A stretch of 26,656 bases of DNA from Bacteroidota bacterium (GCA_003648575.1 QMPN01000010.1:1-26656); one strand, 5' to 3'; counted from the first letter of the stretch, positions 8,308 through 16,704 are shown. The notes: a model not told the origin generated them from the letters alone. A program made the numbers and translations.

Positions 8308-9216
8308 ATGAAAACAATTCTCCTCCTCATTATTTTGATCTTTCCCGCTTGTTTATTATCTCAACATCTTGTCGACACCACCTACAACCCAACCCTTCAA
8401 AATCCTGAATATAAGTCAGGTGAAGGGCCGCTTATATTTATCGACGAAGGGCATTATAACTTTCATACCATGGATGGTCGATATAAACCATTCGCAACTC
8501 TTCTGGAAAGAGATGGGTATAATATAAGAGGGTATGAAGGTGTATTCAAGAAGGATAAATTAGCGAAAGCTAAGATCCTTGTAATATCAAATGCATTAAG
8601 TGAGGATGTGGAGGATTGGGTGATACCCGATCCTTCGGCCTTCACAAAATCAGAAATTGATGAGGTCAGACAATGGGTCTATGAAGGAGGAAGTCTCTTT
8701 TTAATTGCCGATCATATGCCGATGGCTGATGCGGCAAAAGACCTCGCCGGGGCATTTGAATTCGAGTTCACAAACGGATTTGTATTTGACACTCTTTCAA
8801 GAGGAATTGCATATTTTAGACTGCAAGACAACACTCTCATTGCAAGCATCATCACAACAGGCCGGGACTCAACAGAAAGTGTCGAGGAGATTGTTTCATT
8901 TACCGGACAGGCCATCAAAATACCCGATGACGCAACTTCGATTCTAACTTTTAATAGTGCCTTCGTGAACTTCCTTCCCGATACTTCCTGGGTTTTTGAT
9001 GATAATACTACCAAGCTCAGTGTAGAGGGATGGTCACAGGGAGCATTTAAAAGATATGGCAAAGGGAAAGTCGTGGTTTTTGGCGAAGCCGCTATGTTTA
9101 CAGCTCAATTAGCAGGTCCCGAAAAAAGAAAAGGAGGCATGAACAGTGATTATGCCCCCGAGAATTACCAGTTGTTGCTAAACATCATTCACTGGCTGGA
9201 TGGAAAACTTGAATGA
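8308..9216 (+). CDS. Exported DUF4350-like (GATase1-like fold) protein
   Basis: The 302-aa protein begins with a hydrophobic signal sequence (MKTILLLIILIFPACLLSQ). A Cys at 15 does not fit a good lipobox, so a type I signal is more likely. The mature part looks like an alpha/beta class I glutamine-amidotransferase-like domain of the DUF4350 type: LIFIDEGHYNFHT (about 45-57), LVISNALSED, VRQWVYEGGSLFLIADHMPM (about 123-142), then GKGKVVVFGEAAMFTAQ (about 251-268) and NIIHWLDG near the end. The catalytic Cys-His pair of true amidotransferases is not visible. A periplasmic or surface role is inferred from the signal peptide; the function is unknown. Base composition is AT-rich compared with the shikimate genes. 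Confidence 0.7.
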   Translation: MKTILLLIILIFPACLLSQHLVDTTYNPTLQNPEYKSGEGPLIFIDEGHYNFHTMDGRYKPFATLLERDGYNIRGYEGVFKKDKLAKAKILVISNALSEDVEDWVIPDPSAFTKSEIDEVRQWVYEGGSLFLIADHMPMADAAKDLAGAFEFEFTNGFVFDTLSRGIAYFRLQDNTLIASIITTGRDSTESVEEIVSFTGQAIKIPDDATSILTFNSAFVNFLPDTSWVFDDNTTKLSVEGWSQGAFKRYGKGKVVVFGEAAMFTAQLAGPEKRKGGMNSDYAPENYQLLLNIIHWLDGKLE

Positions 9217-9291
9217 AAGGCCTAAGGCCAACAAATAAAAAAGGATTGCCCCTAATTATAGAAACAACCCTTCTGATTTAGCAATATTTTT

Positions 9292-10065
9292 CTAGATTTT
9301 CATCCCGATATAGAAGACATAGCCATAGTACTCTTTGTATTTATAATACAGCTGTGATTCATGCTGTTGATTGGCTATGAACTCTTCTGCAGCTTTATTT
9401 CCGGAATGTTTTTCCAGGAAGGTCTTTTGAACAGAATCCTGCGGAGCATAGAAATGTTCTATCCAGCAGTTTTCGGGTAGAACAAAGGAAGCTACGGACG
9501 TATATCCTGCTTTTTGCAATTGTGCCAGTTTATTGGGAATGGTGTCTATTCCGGGATAAGCATCCTGCCAGAATTCATCGATCTCAGCAGGCCGGTCTTC
9601 CCGAAGCCATGATGCTTCTGAAACCGCAATAAATCCACCTTTCTTCAGGTATTTATGCCATTCCTTCAGGCCACGTTCAAAGCCGAGAAAGTATATCGCT
9701 CCTTCTGAAAGGATCAGGTCCAGGCTTTCATCATCAAATGGCATCTTATCCATAGATCCTACGATGCCCTTTATCCTGTCCTGAAAGCCCAGTTTCCGGG
9801 CATTTACGTTGAACATATCTATAAAAACAGGAAAGAGGTCGAGGCCGGTAATCTGACCCGGTGCATGCTCTGCCAGCACCATTGTCTGTCCGCCCGAACC
9901 GCAGCCGATATCAGCAATGTGTGATTCATCAGTAAGCCCATCGATGAAGCTCAAAGCTTTAAGCGTTATTTCAGGACTTCCCGGACCCTGTCGATGCAGG
10001 AGTGAAAAGTATTCACAGATCAGGTCGAAGTCGAAGTCGTGTATTGAATTATTATCGTCACTCAT
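9292..10065 (-). CDS. Class I SAM-dependent methyltransferase
   Basis: The 257-aa protein has a class I (Rossmann) methyltransferase core. Motif I is [18 protein letters not shown] (about 54-71), the acidic end of strand 2 is [11 protein letters not shown], and motif II/III is [23 protein letters not shown] (about 108-130). [17 protein letters not shown] follows. It resembles methyltransferase-11/25 family enzymes acting on small molecules, and the C-terminal third is variable. The substrate cannot be assigned. The gene is convergent with the DUF4350-like gene (75-bp gap) and preceded by a 346-bp gap carrying a dyad and a heptad repeat. It is a solitary transcription unit. Confidence 0.85.
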   Translation of the reverse strand: MSDDNNSIHDFDFDLICEYFSLLHRQGPGSPEITLKALSFIDGLTDESHIADIGCGSGGQTMVLAEHAPGQITGLDLFPVFIDMFNVNARKLGFQDRIKGIVGSMDKMPFDDESLDLILSEGAIYFLGFERGLKEWHKYLKKGGFIAVSEASWLREDRPAEIDEFWQDAYPGIDTIPNKLAQLQKAGYTSVASFVLPENCWIEHFYAPQDSVQKTFLEKHSGNKAAEEFIANQQHESQLYYKYKEYYGYVFYIGMKI

Positions 10066-10069
10066 GATT

Positions 10070-10084
10070 ATAAAATGATTTTAT
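10070..10084. promoter_or_regulatory. Perfect 15-bp palindrome just upstream of the methyltransferase
   Basis: ATAAAAT, centre G, ATTTTAT is a perfect dyad ending 5 bp from the ATG at 10065. Its position would suit an operator or a leader hairpin. It is purely AT-rich, so chance is a real alternative. Confidence 0.2.
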
Positions 10085-10326
10085 GAAACCCAGGCTCTTA
10101 ATACCAGGATTCAAGATATAAATAATACTTATAAATGCTAATACCCTGACAAGAATATGCCAAGGATAATTTAAGGGATAGCTACTGGTAGAATACCAAT
10201 CGCTATTTACTTCACCAGATCCATTTTAATCTTAAACATCCAACATTTTTGGTATCACAAATATAGAACTTTTTTAGCAAATAGCGGTGGAAGCATTTAT
10301 TCACAACAACAGATATGTGTGTCGTA

Positions 10327-10375
10327 TCAAAGCTCAAACTTCAAACTTCAGAGTTCAGAGTTCAGAGTTCAATAT
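10327..10375. repeat. Heptad repeat array A (seven 7-bp units)
   Basis: Seven consecutive 7-bp units all begin TCA. There are one TCAAAGC, two TCAAACT, three TCAGAGT and a terminal TCAATAT. The period is exact with no indels. The array lies just beyond the 3' end of the lutA-like gene. The CAGAGTT-type unit recurs (complementary strand) in array D at 19949-20046. Confidence 0.85.
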
Positions 10376-10411
10376 GAGTATTTTCCAGAAGTGTAACGCA
10401 CAAAGCACATC

Positions 10412-11131
10412 TTACCATCCGCTGGCCAATACATCCACAATATGAATGGTCTTGATCGGCAGCTTATGTTTAGAGATATAACCCTGCAGGTGCATGAGGC
10501 AGGAGGCATCGGTAGAGACAATATATTCGGCGCCGGTTTTTAAGGCATTTTCCACCTTCTGATCGGCCATGGCAGTGGAAATGGGCTCGTTCTTTACTGA
10601 AAAAATGCCCCCGAAGCCACAACATACATCTTTCTCTTCCATCTCTACCAGGCGCAAACCTTTTACGTGGGCAAGCAATGCACGGGGCTCATCTTTTAAT
10701 CCATACTCCCTCAGGGCTGCACAGGAGTCATGATAGGTGACTGTATGCATAAATGATGCACCTACATCCGTAACCCCCAGCTCATTCACCAGAAAATCGG
10801 TGATTTCATAAATATTCTTCTGCAATTGCTTGTATTCGTTATGAAGCGAGGTATTGTGAAACAGCTCATTGAAGTAGTTCTTCACATAGCCGGTGCACGA
10901 AGCCGTTGGGCCTACCACCGGCCTGTTGTTTGGGAAATCCTTGATGAACTTCTCCCCAACAGTCTTGGCCTCATCCCAGAAGCCACTGTTAAAGGCCATC
11001 TGCCCACAGCAGGTCTGATTGGTATTGTAATGCACTTCATGACCCAACTTTTCCAATATCCTGACCATGTTAAAACCCGTTTCCGGATAAAACTGGTCGA
11101 TAAAGCAAGGGATGAAGGCGTCAATGGTCAT
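10412..11131 (-). CDS. (Fe-S)-binding CCG-domain protein, LutA/YkgE type
   Basis: The 239-aa protein contains two cysteine-rich (CCG/DUF224) domains as in LutA, YkgE and heterodisulfide reductase subunit B. The first has CFIDQ near residue 9 and TCCGQMAFNSG near 40-50; the second has DSCAALREYG near 135 and DVCCGFGGIFSVK near 167-179. LutA acts with LutB and LutC in L-lactate oxidation. No lutB or lutC is next to this copy, so it may work with partners elsewhere or in another redox complex. The ATG at 11131 is supported by a -7 match about 18 bp upstream. The domain call is firm; the pathway is not. Confidence 0.88.
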   Translation of the reverse strand: MTIDAFIPCFIDQFYPETGFNMVRILEKLGHEVHYNTNQTCCGQMAFNSGFWDEAKTVGEKFIKDFPNNRPVVGPTASCTGYVKNYFNELFHNTSLHNEYKQLQKNIYEITDFLVNELGVTDVGASFMHTVTYHDSCAALREYGLKDEPRALLAHVKGLRLVEMEEKDVCCGFGGIFSVKNEPISTAMADQKVENALKTGAEYIVSTDASCLMHLQGYISKHKLPIKTIHIVDVLASGW

Positions 11132-11148
11132 TTGCGAGAATTAAAGAG

Positions 11149-11156
11149 CAAAAATA
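11149..11156 (-). promoter_or_regulatory. -7 element of the lutA-like gene
   Basis: On the minus strand this reads TATTTTTG, matching TAnnTTTG. It would start transcription about 12 nt before the ATG at 11131. No TTG lies 19 bp further upstream. Confidence 0.45.
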
Positions 11157-11185
11157 TAAAATTAAACTGTACCGTTATGAATAAT

Positions 11186-11227
11186 GTTGCTGGTTGCTGG
11201 CTACTGGTTACTGGTTGCTTGTTACAG
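11186..11227. repeat. Heptad repeat array B (six 7-bp units)
   Basis: Six 7-bp units without indels: two GTTGCTG, then GCTACTG, GTTACTG, GTTGCTT and GTTACAG. All start with G and vary at a few positions. A weaker 7-bp rhythm of a different unit (CTAACTC, CAAACTC) follows at 11236-11256. The array fills the gap between the lutA-like promoter and the end of the ABC permease gene. Confidence 0.8.
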
Positions 11228-11268
11228 GATAAATCCTAACTCCAAACTCTAGCTCACTTTAGGCACTT

Positions 11269-12615
11269 CTAACTCTTATACCTCAACCACTTCCAAAGTT
11301 CCTTGTAACTCACCTTTTTGCCATACATGAGAATGCCGGTACGATATATCCTGGCGGCGATCCAGGTTGTAAAGATGAAGCCGAGGATGAGGAGTATGCC
11401 TGAGATCCATATCTGCTCGACAGGTACGCCGAAGGGAATGCGTGCCATCATCACCACGGGAGATGTAAATGGGATCATGGAGAACCAGACGGCCAGCTGT
11501 CCATCAGGGTTATATATAGCCATATTGGCAATGATGAAACCCAGGAATAAGGGCAAAGTGATTGGCATCATAAACTGCTGGGTGTCGGCTTCGCTGTCGA
11601 CAGCGGCACCAACGGCAGCAAAGAGGGCTGCATAAAGCAAATATCCACCAAGAAAGAAAAACAGGAATGAGATAAGGATCACCTCATAATTAATGGAATT
11701 GATCACTTCAAATACCCTGGCAATCTCTGTTGGAGAGACCTGTTGTGCCATTTGTTCGCTTCCGGGGGTGACAGCCATGCGTACATCAGGGCCTGGCAGC
11801 TGATCGACAAATGCGACCTGAAATATACTGACAATGGCGAAGGTCAGCACCACCCAGAGGAGAAACTGTGTAAGCCCTACCATGGCGATGCCCAGTATTT
11901 TACCCATCATCAGCTGGAAGGGTCTCACGGCAGATACCATCACCTCAATAATGCGGCTGGTCTTCTCTTCCATAACCCCACGGAGCACCTGTGCCCCGAA
12001 GATGAAGATGAACATATAAATAATCATGCCACTGATAAATGCCACGGCCATCATCACCTCTGTAAATGTTTCTTCTTCAGCCCCCGATTCATCCATTTTC
12101 ATGGTCACCAGCTCAATGTCGGTACGTATAAGTTGCGGTAATTTCATGGCCCGCTCACGGTCTTCTTCCGAGAGGGTCATCTCATCCAGGTTGATTCTGA
12201 GTTTCTGGCTTTCTACCTCCTTCGACATCACATTGCTGATGTAGCTTTTCAGGTCTACACCGGGCTGCCGAAGCGAATATAATATGGCAGAAGACGGTAC
12301 AGTGAGTTCCCTGCGGGGAATATAGAGGAGGGCAAATTCATCTTCCGCCATTAATTTGACTTTAGCGACAGTCAGATCTTCAACAGTATATTTAAATTCA
12401 AATTCTTCGGTATCAGTAAATTTCTCGTAGAACCAGCCTGTCTCATCCAGCACTTCAACCACCATTTTTTCATCATCGGAGAAGGAGGCGATGATCATAG
12501 GGATCACAAAAACTGAGGCCATCAATATGGGGCCCAGTATGGTCATCACGATGAAAGAGCGCTTGCGCACCCTCGTGAGGTATTCCCTTTTTATGACCAG
12601 CCAGATCTTGTTCAT
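11269..12615 (-). CDS. ABC-2 type transporter permease (NatB-like)
   Basis: The 448-aa inner-membrane protein has one N-terminal TM helix after a basic start (RKRSFIVMTILGPILMASVFVIPMII, about 17-42). A large extracytoplasmic loop of about 150 residues follows, with the MSKEVESQK segment. A cluster of five or so TM helices then spans about 190-430 (VMMAVAFISGMIIYMFIFIFG, then ILGIAMVGLTQFLLWVVLTFAIVSI, and others). This layout is that of NatB/YhaP-type exporter subunits. Its ATG overlaps the stop of the ATPase gene by 4 bp, so the two form one exporter. The substrate is unknown; NatAB relatives extrude sodium or antimicrobials. It is the last gene of the grpE-dnaJ unit. Confidence 0.88.
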   Translation of the reverse strand: MNKIWLVIKREYLTRVRKRSFIVMTILGPILMASVFVIPMIIASFSDDEKMVVEVLDETGWFYEKFTDTEEFEFKYTVEDLTVAKVKLMAEDEFALLYIPRRELTVPSSAILYSLRQPGVDLKSYISNVMSKEVESQKLRINLDEMTLSEEDRERAMKLPQLIRTDIELVTMKMDESGAEEETFTEVMMAVAFISGMIIYMFIFIFGAQVLRGVMEEKTSRIIEVMVSAVRPFQLMMGKILGIAMVGLTQFLLWVVLTFAIVSIFQVAFVDQLPGPDVRMAVTPGSEQMAQQVSPTEIARVFEVINSINYEVILISFLFFFLGGYLLYAALFAAVGAAVDSEADTQQFMMPITLPLFLGFIIANMAIYNPDGQLAVWFSMIPFTSPVVMMARIPFGVPVEQIWISGILLILGFIFTTWIAARIYRTGILMYGKKVSYKELWKWLRYKS

Positions 12616-13535
12616 TTCCCTTCGTTTTCTTTCACTACCGAGATAAAAATATCATTCATGGTGGGCAGTATCTCGTTATAGGCATGAATGTTCACCTTTG
12701 AGACCAGCCGTTCCAATAATTCGTTGGATTGATGTCCTTCTGCAATTCTGATACTGGCAAAGCGCCTGTCTTCATCTTCTCCTTCATCCACTATCTTGAA
12801 GCGATCATCCAGGAAGGAAGAGAGCAAGCCATCAAAATGATCAAATGCAACGCTATAGGTATTTGATTGGTATTCTTTCTTTATCTCTTTCACCTTTCCA
12901 TCGAGTATCTTTTTAGACCTGTCGATGAGGGCAATATGATCGCAGAGTTCTTCAACGGAAGCCATATTATGTGTAGAAAAGATAATGGTTGTACCCTTAT
13001 CGCGCAGATTGAGGATCTCCTCTTTCAGCAGTTCCACATTGATGGGGTCGAAGCCGCTGAAGGGCTCATCAAAGATCAGCAGTTCCGGTTCATGTAGCAC
13101 GGTGATGATAAACTGCACCTTTTGCTGCATGCCTTTCGAGAGTTCTTCCACCTTATTGTTCCACCAGCCTCCGATCCCGAACTTGTCGAACCATTCTTTC
13201 AGCTTAACATGGGCCTCTTTTTTCGACAAGCCTTTCAGCCTCGCGAGGTAGAGTGCATGTTCACCTACCTTCATCTTGCGATATAGGCCGCGTTCTTCCG
13301 GCAGGTAGCCGATATTAGAAATATGCTTTTGCTGTAGCTTTTCACCCTTGAACCAGAGCTGGCCCTCATCCGGACCTGTGATCCTGTTGATGATCCTGAT
13401 CAGGGAGGTTTTTCCTGCACCGTTCGGACCCAAAAGGCCGTAGATGCTTTGTTCAGGCACCTCAATGCTTACCTTATCCAGGGCCGTGTGGCCTGCATAG
13501 CGTTTGGAAACATTTTCTGTTTGGAAAAGGGCCAT
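12612..13535 (-). CDS. ABC transporter ATP-binding protein (NatA-like)
   Basis: The 307-aa ATPase has Walker A GLLGPNGAGKTSL (about 33-45), Q-loop YLPEERGLY (about 84), and signature ELSKGMQQK (LSKGM in place of LSGGQ, common in NatA-like proteins). Walker B is LLIFDEPFSGFDP (about 153-165) and the H-loop is IIFSTHN. A C-terminal extension of about 90 residues follows the nucleotide-binding domain. It powers the permease encoded just downstream. The gene starts 20 bp after the dnaJ stop, so it is probably transcribed with grpE and dnaJ, linking this exporter to stress expression by position only. Confidence 0.92.
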   Translation of the reverse strand: MALFQTENVSKRYAGHTALDKVSIEVPEQSIYGLLGPNGAGKTSLIRIINRITGPDEGQLWFKGEKLQQKHISNIGYLPEERGLYRKMKVGEHALYLARLKGLSKKEAHVKLKEWFDKFGIGGWWNNKVEELSKGMQQKVQFIITVLHEPELLIFDEPFSGFDPINVELLKEEILNLRDKGTTIIFSTHNMASVEELCDHIALIDRSKKILDGKVKEIKKEYQSNTYSVAFDHFDGLLSSFLDDRFKIVDEGEDEDRRFASIRIAEGHQSNELLERLVSKVNIHAYNEILPTMNDIFISVVKENEGK

Positions 13536-13555
13536 GGTGTATACTCAACGCAAAC

Positions 13556-14713
13556 TTACTGAAAATATTCCTTCATCCTGTCGAAGAAGCCTTTGTCTTT
13601 GCTTCCCGGATTAGGTTTGAAATTTTCAGCTCCGCTAAGCTTCTCAAGAATTGCTTTCTCCTCTTTGGTGAGTTCTTTGGGAATCCATACGTTGATGGTT
13701 ACCAGCAGGTCGCCACGCCCGTGGGCATTCACATCCGGCAGGCCTTTGCCTTTCAGTCGCATGACCTTTCCGGCCTGTGTTCCCGCTGTGATCTTGACCC
13801 TGGCTTTGCCTTCAATCGTTGGCACCTCCACGGTGGTACCGAGGGCAGCATCTGAAATGCTGATATATTGTTCGTATAGCAGGTTATGGCCGTCTCTGAT
13901 AAGGTCAGCGTGGGCCTGTTCCTCAATGAGTACCAACAGATCGCCGGGGATCCCTCCCCTGGCACCGGCATTTCCTTTTCCGCTCACGGAAAGCTGCATA
14001 CCTTCCTCCACCCCTGCCGGGATCCTGATGTTGATAATATCTTCACCCCTGATCACACCCTGTCCGGCACATTCAGGACACTTCTCTGTGATCATTTTTC
14101 CTTCTCCATGGCATGTCGGGCATGTCGATGCTGTTTGCATCTGCCCCAGGAAAGTGTTGGTGATCTGTACTACCTGACCGCTACCGTGGCAGGTATGGCA
14201 TGTGCCATGTGATGATCCGTGCCTGGCACCTGATCCGTCACAGGCATTACAGCCGATATATTTATTGACTTTTATCTTCTTTTCAACGCCATTGGCGATC
14301 TCTTGCAGGCTGAGGCTGACCTTCACCCTGATGTTGCTCCCTCGGTTTACCCTGCGACGGGTATGTGAACGTGCACCGCCACCGCCAAATCCACTGAAGG
14401 CGCCTCCAAAGGCACCTCCAAAGATGTCGCCGAACTGGCTGAAGATATCATCCATGCTCATCCCGGCACCGCCAAATCCGCCACCATTTCTCATTCCGGC
14501 ATGGCCAAACTGATCGTAGCGGCTTTTCTTTTCTGCGTTGCTCAGCACCTCATAGGCTTCTGCTGCCTCTTTAAACATGGATTCTGATTCCGGATCATCA
14601 GGGTTCTTGTCGGGATGATACTTCAAGGCCATCTTGCGATATGCCTTCTTGATCTCCTGCCCGGAAGCTCCCTTTTCTACCTCCAGCACATCATAATAGT
14701 CTCTTTTCGACAT
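13556..14713 (-). CDS. dnaJ: DnaJ, Hsp40 co-chaperone
   Basis: The 385-aa type I DnaJ delivers clients to DnaK and stimulates its ATPase. It has an N-terminal J domain with HPD at 33-35, and a Gly/Phe-rich linker (about 72-115, many FGG repeats). Four zinc-binding CxxCxGxG modules are all intact: [32 protein letters not shown]. Two beta-barrel client-binding domains follow. Length is normal. It lies 21 bp after grpE and 20 bp before the ABC ATPase. dnaK is not in the window. Confidence 0.97.
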   Translation of the reverse strand: MSKRDYYDVLEVEKGASGQEIKKAYRKMALKYHPDKNPDDPESESMFKEAAEAYEVLSNAEKKSRYDQFGHAGMRNGGGFGGAGMSMDDIFSQFGDIFGGAFGGAFSGFGGGGARSHTRRRVNRGSNIRVKVSLSLQEIANGVEKKIKVNKYIGCNACDGSGARHGSSHGTCHTCHGSGQVVQITNTFLGQMQTASTCPTCHGEGKMITEKCPECAGQGVIRGEDIINIRIPAGVEEGMQLSVSGKGNAGARGGIPGDLLVLIEEQAHADLIRDGHNLLYEQYISISDAALGTTVEVPTIEGKARVKITAGTQAGKVMRLKGKGLPDVNAHGRGDLLVTINVWIPKELTKEEKAILEKLSGAENFKPNPGSKDKGFFDRMKEYFQ

Positions 14714-14734
14714 CAGCTATTGTCTTTCAGGTTT

Positions 14735-15319
14735 TTAATTGCCTACTACAACCTTGGCAAAACGGATTACCTTGTCATTCAGCATATAACCATTCTCTGT
14801 TACGTCTACCACCTTGCCCTTCATATCGGGCGATGGCGCAGGAATATTGGTAATGGCTTCATGAAAATCAGTATCAAATTCCTTTCCCATCACATCCATG
14901 GGTTCCAGGCCTTTCTGATTCAGTGTATTCTTCAGCTTGCTATATATCAGCTCAATGCCTTCGAGGAAATTCTTGTCGATGCCATTATCTTCGGCCGTCT
15001 TCATGGCGCGTTGGAAATCGTCAAGCACAGGCAGCATAGCTACCATCACATCTTCAGAGGCCGTTTTGAACAGCTCGAGCTTTTCCTTCTGTGTCCTTTT
15101 CCTGAAATTATCGAATTCTGAAAACAGGCGCAAATATTTGTCATTCATCTCATCCAGCTTTTCACCCAGCTCCTGTATCTTCTCATCAGCTTTATCTTTC
15201 TTTTTCGATGCAGTTTTCCTCTCCTTCTTTCCTGGCTTATTTACGGGCACTTCAGTGCTTTCCTGCTCCTGATCTTTCTTTTTCTTTTCTTCAGACATAG
15301 TATATTCTTGATTATTCAT
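14735..15319 (-). CDS. grpE: GrpE, nucleotide exchange factor for DnaK
   Basis: The 194-aa protein has a charged, Lys/Glu-rich N-terminal tail (about 8-50), a long coiled-coil helix (EKLDEMNDKYLRLFSEFDNFRKRTQKE, about 50-80) and the C-terminal beta domain ending NGYMLNDKVIRFAKVVVGN, the GrpE signature. It releases ADP from DnaK. Two possible starts exist, 15319 (MNNQEYTMSEEK) and 15298 (MSEEK), and sequence does not decide. It is the first gene of grpE-dnaJ-ABC exporter and begins 74 bp after murA. That gap holds an 11-bp dyad and a poor sigma-54-like sequence. Confidence 0.95.
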   Translation of the reverse strand: MNNQEYTMSEEKKKKDQEQESTEVPVNKPGKKERKTASKKKDKADEKIQELGEKLDEMNDKYLRLFSEFDNFRKRTQKEKLELFKTASEDVMVAMLPVLDDFQRAMKTAEDNGIDKNFLEGIELIYSKLKNTLNQKGLEPMDVMGKEFDTDFHEAITNIPAPSPDMKGKVVDVTENGYMLNDKVIRFAKVVVGN

Positions 15320-15336
15320 TGTTACGGCAGAGCATA

Positions 15337-15377
15337 ATCAAAACACTTGCCAATATCATTTATCAGGACAAATTGTC
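15337..15377 (-). promoter_or_regulatory. Possible control region of grpE
   Basis: The murA-grpE gap holds a perfect 11-bp dyad (GACAAATTGTC, 15367-15377). Nearer to grpE is a minus-strand TTGGCAAG, four bases, TTGAT (15337-15353), which resembles a -24/-12 sigma-54 promoter but lacks the -12 GC. No CIRCE element (TTAGCACTC-N9-GAGTGCTAA) is present. Confidence 0.2.
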
Positions 15378-15393
15378 AGACTGTTGTAAAGGA

Positions 15394-16704
15394 TTAGCTT
15401 TCGATCCTGCGGATGTTGGCCCCTATGGCCTGCAGGCGATTATCGATGTGCTGGTAACCCCTGTCTATCTGTTCGATGTTGTGTATGGTGCTCTTGCCGT
15501 CGGCCGATAAGGCTGCTATGAGCAAGGCAACACCGGCTCGGATATCCGGGGATGTCATTGAAATACCTTTAAGGGGATATTGCCTGTCGAGGCCGATTAC
15601 GGTAGCACGATGAGGATCACAAAGGATGATCTGGGCGCCCATATCAATCAGCTTATCGACGAAGAAAAGCCTGCTTTCGAACATCTTCTGGTGGATGAGT
15701 GCACTGCCCTTAGCCTGTGTAGCCGTAACCAGCACAATACTGATGAGGTCGGGTGTAAAACCCGGCCATGGCGAATCGGCAACGGTCATAATGGAGCCAT
15801 CCATAAAGGTTTCTATCTCGTACGATTTCTGTGCAGGAACGATGATGTCGTCATCTCTCCTGACCAGGCTTATGCCCAGGCGTTCGAAAACGGTAGGGAT
15901 GATACCCAGGCGTTCGTAGTTTACATCCTTGATGGTGATCTCCGATTGGGTCATGGCGGCGAGGCCGATGAAGCTTCCCACCTCGATCATATCTGCCAGC
16001 AGTGTATGTTTGCAGCCTTTCAGCCCGCCCACACCTTCTATCTCAAGCAGGTTTGAGCCTATACCGGAGATCTTAGCACCCATGCGTTCCAGCATACTGC
16101 ACAACTGGTACAGGTATGGTTCACAGGCTGCATTGAAAATAGTGGTCGTGCCTTCAGCCAATACGGCAGCCATCACAATATTGGCGGTACCCGTTACCGA
16201 AGCCTCGTCGAGGTGCATATAGCAGCCTTTGAGCGAAGATGCATCGACAACATAGAGATTTTCCTTTTCGTCGTAGCGAAAGTCGGCACCAAGATTCTTT
16301 AAACCGATGAAATGGGTATCCAGCCTTCTGCGGCCGATCTTATCGCCTCCGGGATGTGGCATAAATGCCTGTCCGAACCTGGCCAGCAATGGCCCGATGA
16401 TCATGATGGATCCACGTAAGCTGGAGCCCTTTTGCTTAAACTCAGGGCTTTTGAGGTAGTCAAGGTCGATATTATCGGCCTGAAAGATATACGATTCAGC
16501 GCCTGTCTTTTCAACCTTCACTCCGAGATCGCGGAGAATATCGATCAGTTTGTTTACATCCCTGATGTCAGGGACTTTATGCATTTCAACTTTTTCGGGG
16601 GTCAGCAATACTGCGCTGATGACCTGGAGGGCCTCATTCTTGGCTCCCTGGGGAATGATCTCCCCCTTGAGCTTATGGCCGCCAATGATCTCAAAAGAAC
16701 TCAT
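15394..16704 (-). CDS. murA: MurA, UDP-GlcNAc enolpyruvyltransferase, with Asp in place of the catalytic Cys
   Basis: The 436-aa enzyme catalyses the first committed step of peptidoglycan synthesis, transferring enolpyruvate from PEP to UDP-GlcNAc. Visible motifs: GAKNEAL (K22, N23), RGSIMIIGPLLARFG, PHPGGDKIGRRRLD (117-129), PWPGFTPDL (catalytic Asp) and DIRAGVALLIAAL (PEP Arg). The loop that carries Cys115 in Escherichia coli (GGCTIGARP) here reads GGDKIGRRR. The fosfomycin-target Cys is Asp at residue 121; the codon at 16344-16342 is GAT. Asp at this place is known in naturally fosfomycin-resistant MurA of Mycobacterium and Chlamydia. Its ATG overlaps the end of the DUF4290 gene by 4 bp, so the two are coupled. 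Confidence 0.95.
   Translation of the reverse strand: MSSFEIIGGHKLKGEIIPQGAKNEALQVISAVLLTPEKVEMHKVPDIRDVNKLIDILRDLGVKVEKTGAESYIFQADNIDLDYLKSPEFKQKGSSLRGSIMIIGPLLARFGQAFMPHPGGDKIGRRRLDTHFIGLKNLGADFRYDEKENLYVVDASSLKGCYMHLDEASVTGTANIVMAAVLAEGTTTIFNAACEPYLYQLCSMLERMGAKISGIGSNLLEIEGVGGLKGCKHTLLADMIEVGSFIGLAAMTQSEITIKDVNYERLGIIPTVFERLGISLVRRDDDIIVPAQKSYEIETFMDGSIMTVADSPWPGFTPDLISIVLVTATQAKGSALIHQKMFESRLFFVDKLIDMGAQIILCDPHRATVIGLDRQYPLKGISMTSPDIRAGVALLIAALSADGKSTIHNIEQIDRGYQHIDNRLQAIGANIRRIES

Larger units (their letters stand above)
10066..10411. other. 346-bp intergenic region without a gene
   Basis: No ORF with coding character is visible. The region holds the palindrome at 10070-10084, a near-perfect inverted pair (CGCTATTTACT near 10201 and AGCAAATAGCG near 10276), and a minus-strand match to TAnnTTTG at 10258-10265 that could serve the methyltransferase with a leader of about 190 nt. 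A 7-bp-period repeat lies at 10327-10375. No tRNA-like cloverleaf was found by eye. Confidence 0.6.

Noticed and set aside
9217..9291. Terminator between the convergent DUF4350-like and methyltransferase genes
   Set aside because: Only GGCCTaAGGCC is seen, with too small a loop for a hairpin and no adjoining T tract.
11743..12141. Plus-strand open frame of 132 codons rich in His, with several Cys, opposite the ABC permease
   Set aside because: It is the antisense of a well-defined permease gene; the His richness comes from reversing Met- and Val-rich codons. No promoter or family resemblance.
14202..14513. Proline-rich plus-strand frame opposite dnaJ
   Set aside because: It is the complement of the Gly/Phe-rich linker and zinc-finger coding of dnaJ; Gly codons reverse to Pro and Ala codons.
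15337..15353. Sigma-54-like promoter before grpE
   Set aside because: The -24 part is good (TTGGCAAG) but the -12 GC is replaced by GA, so I do not call it a promoter. Kept only as a possible control region.
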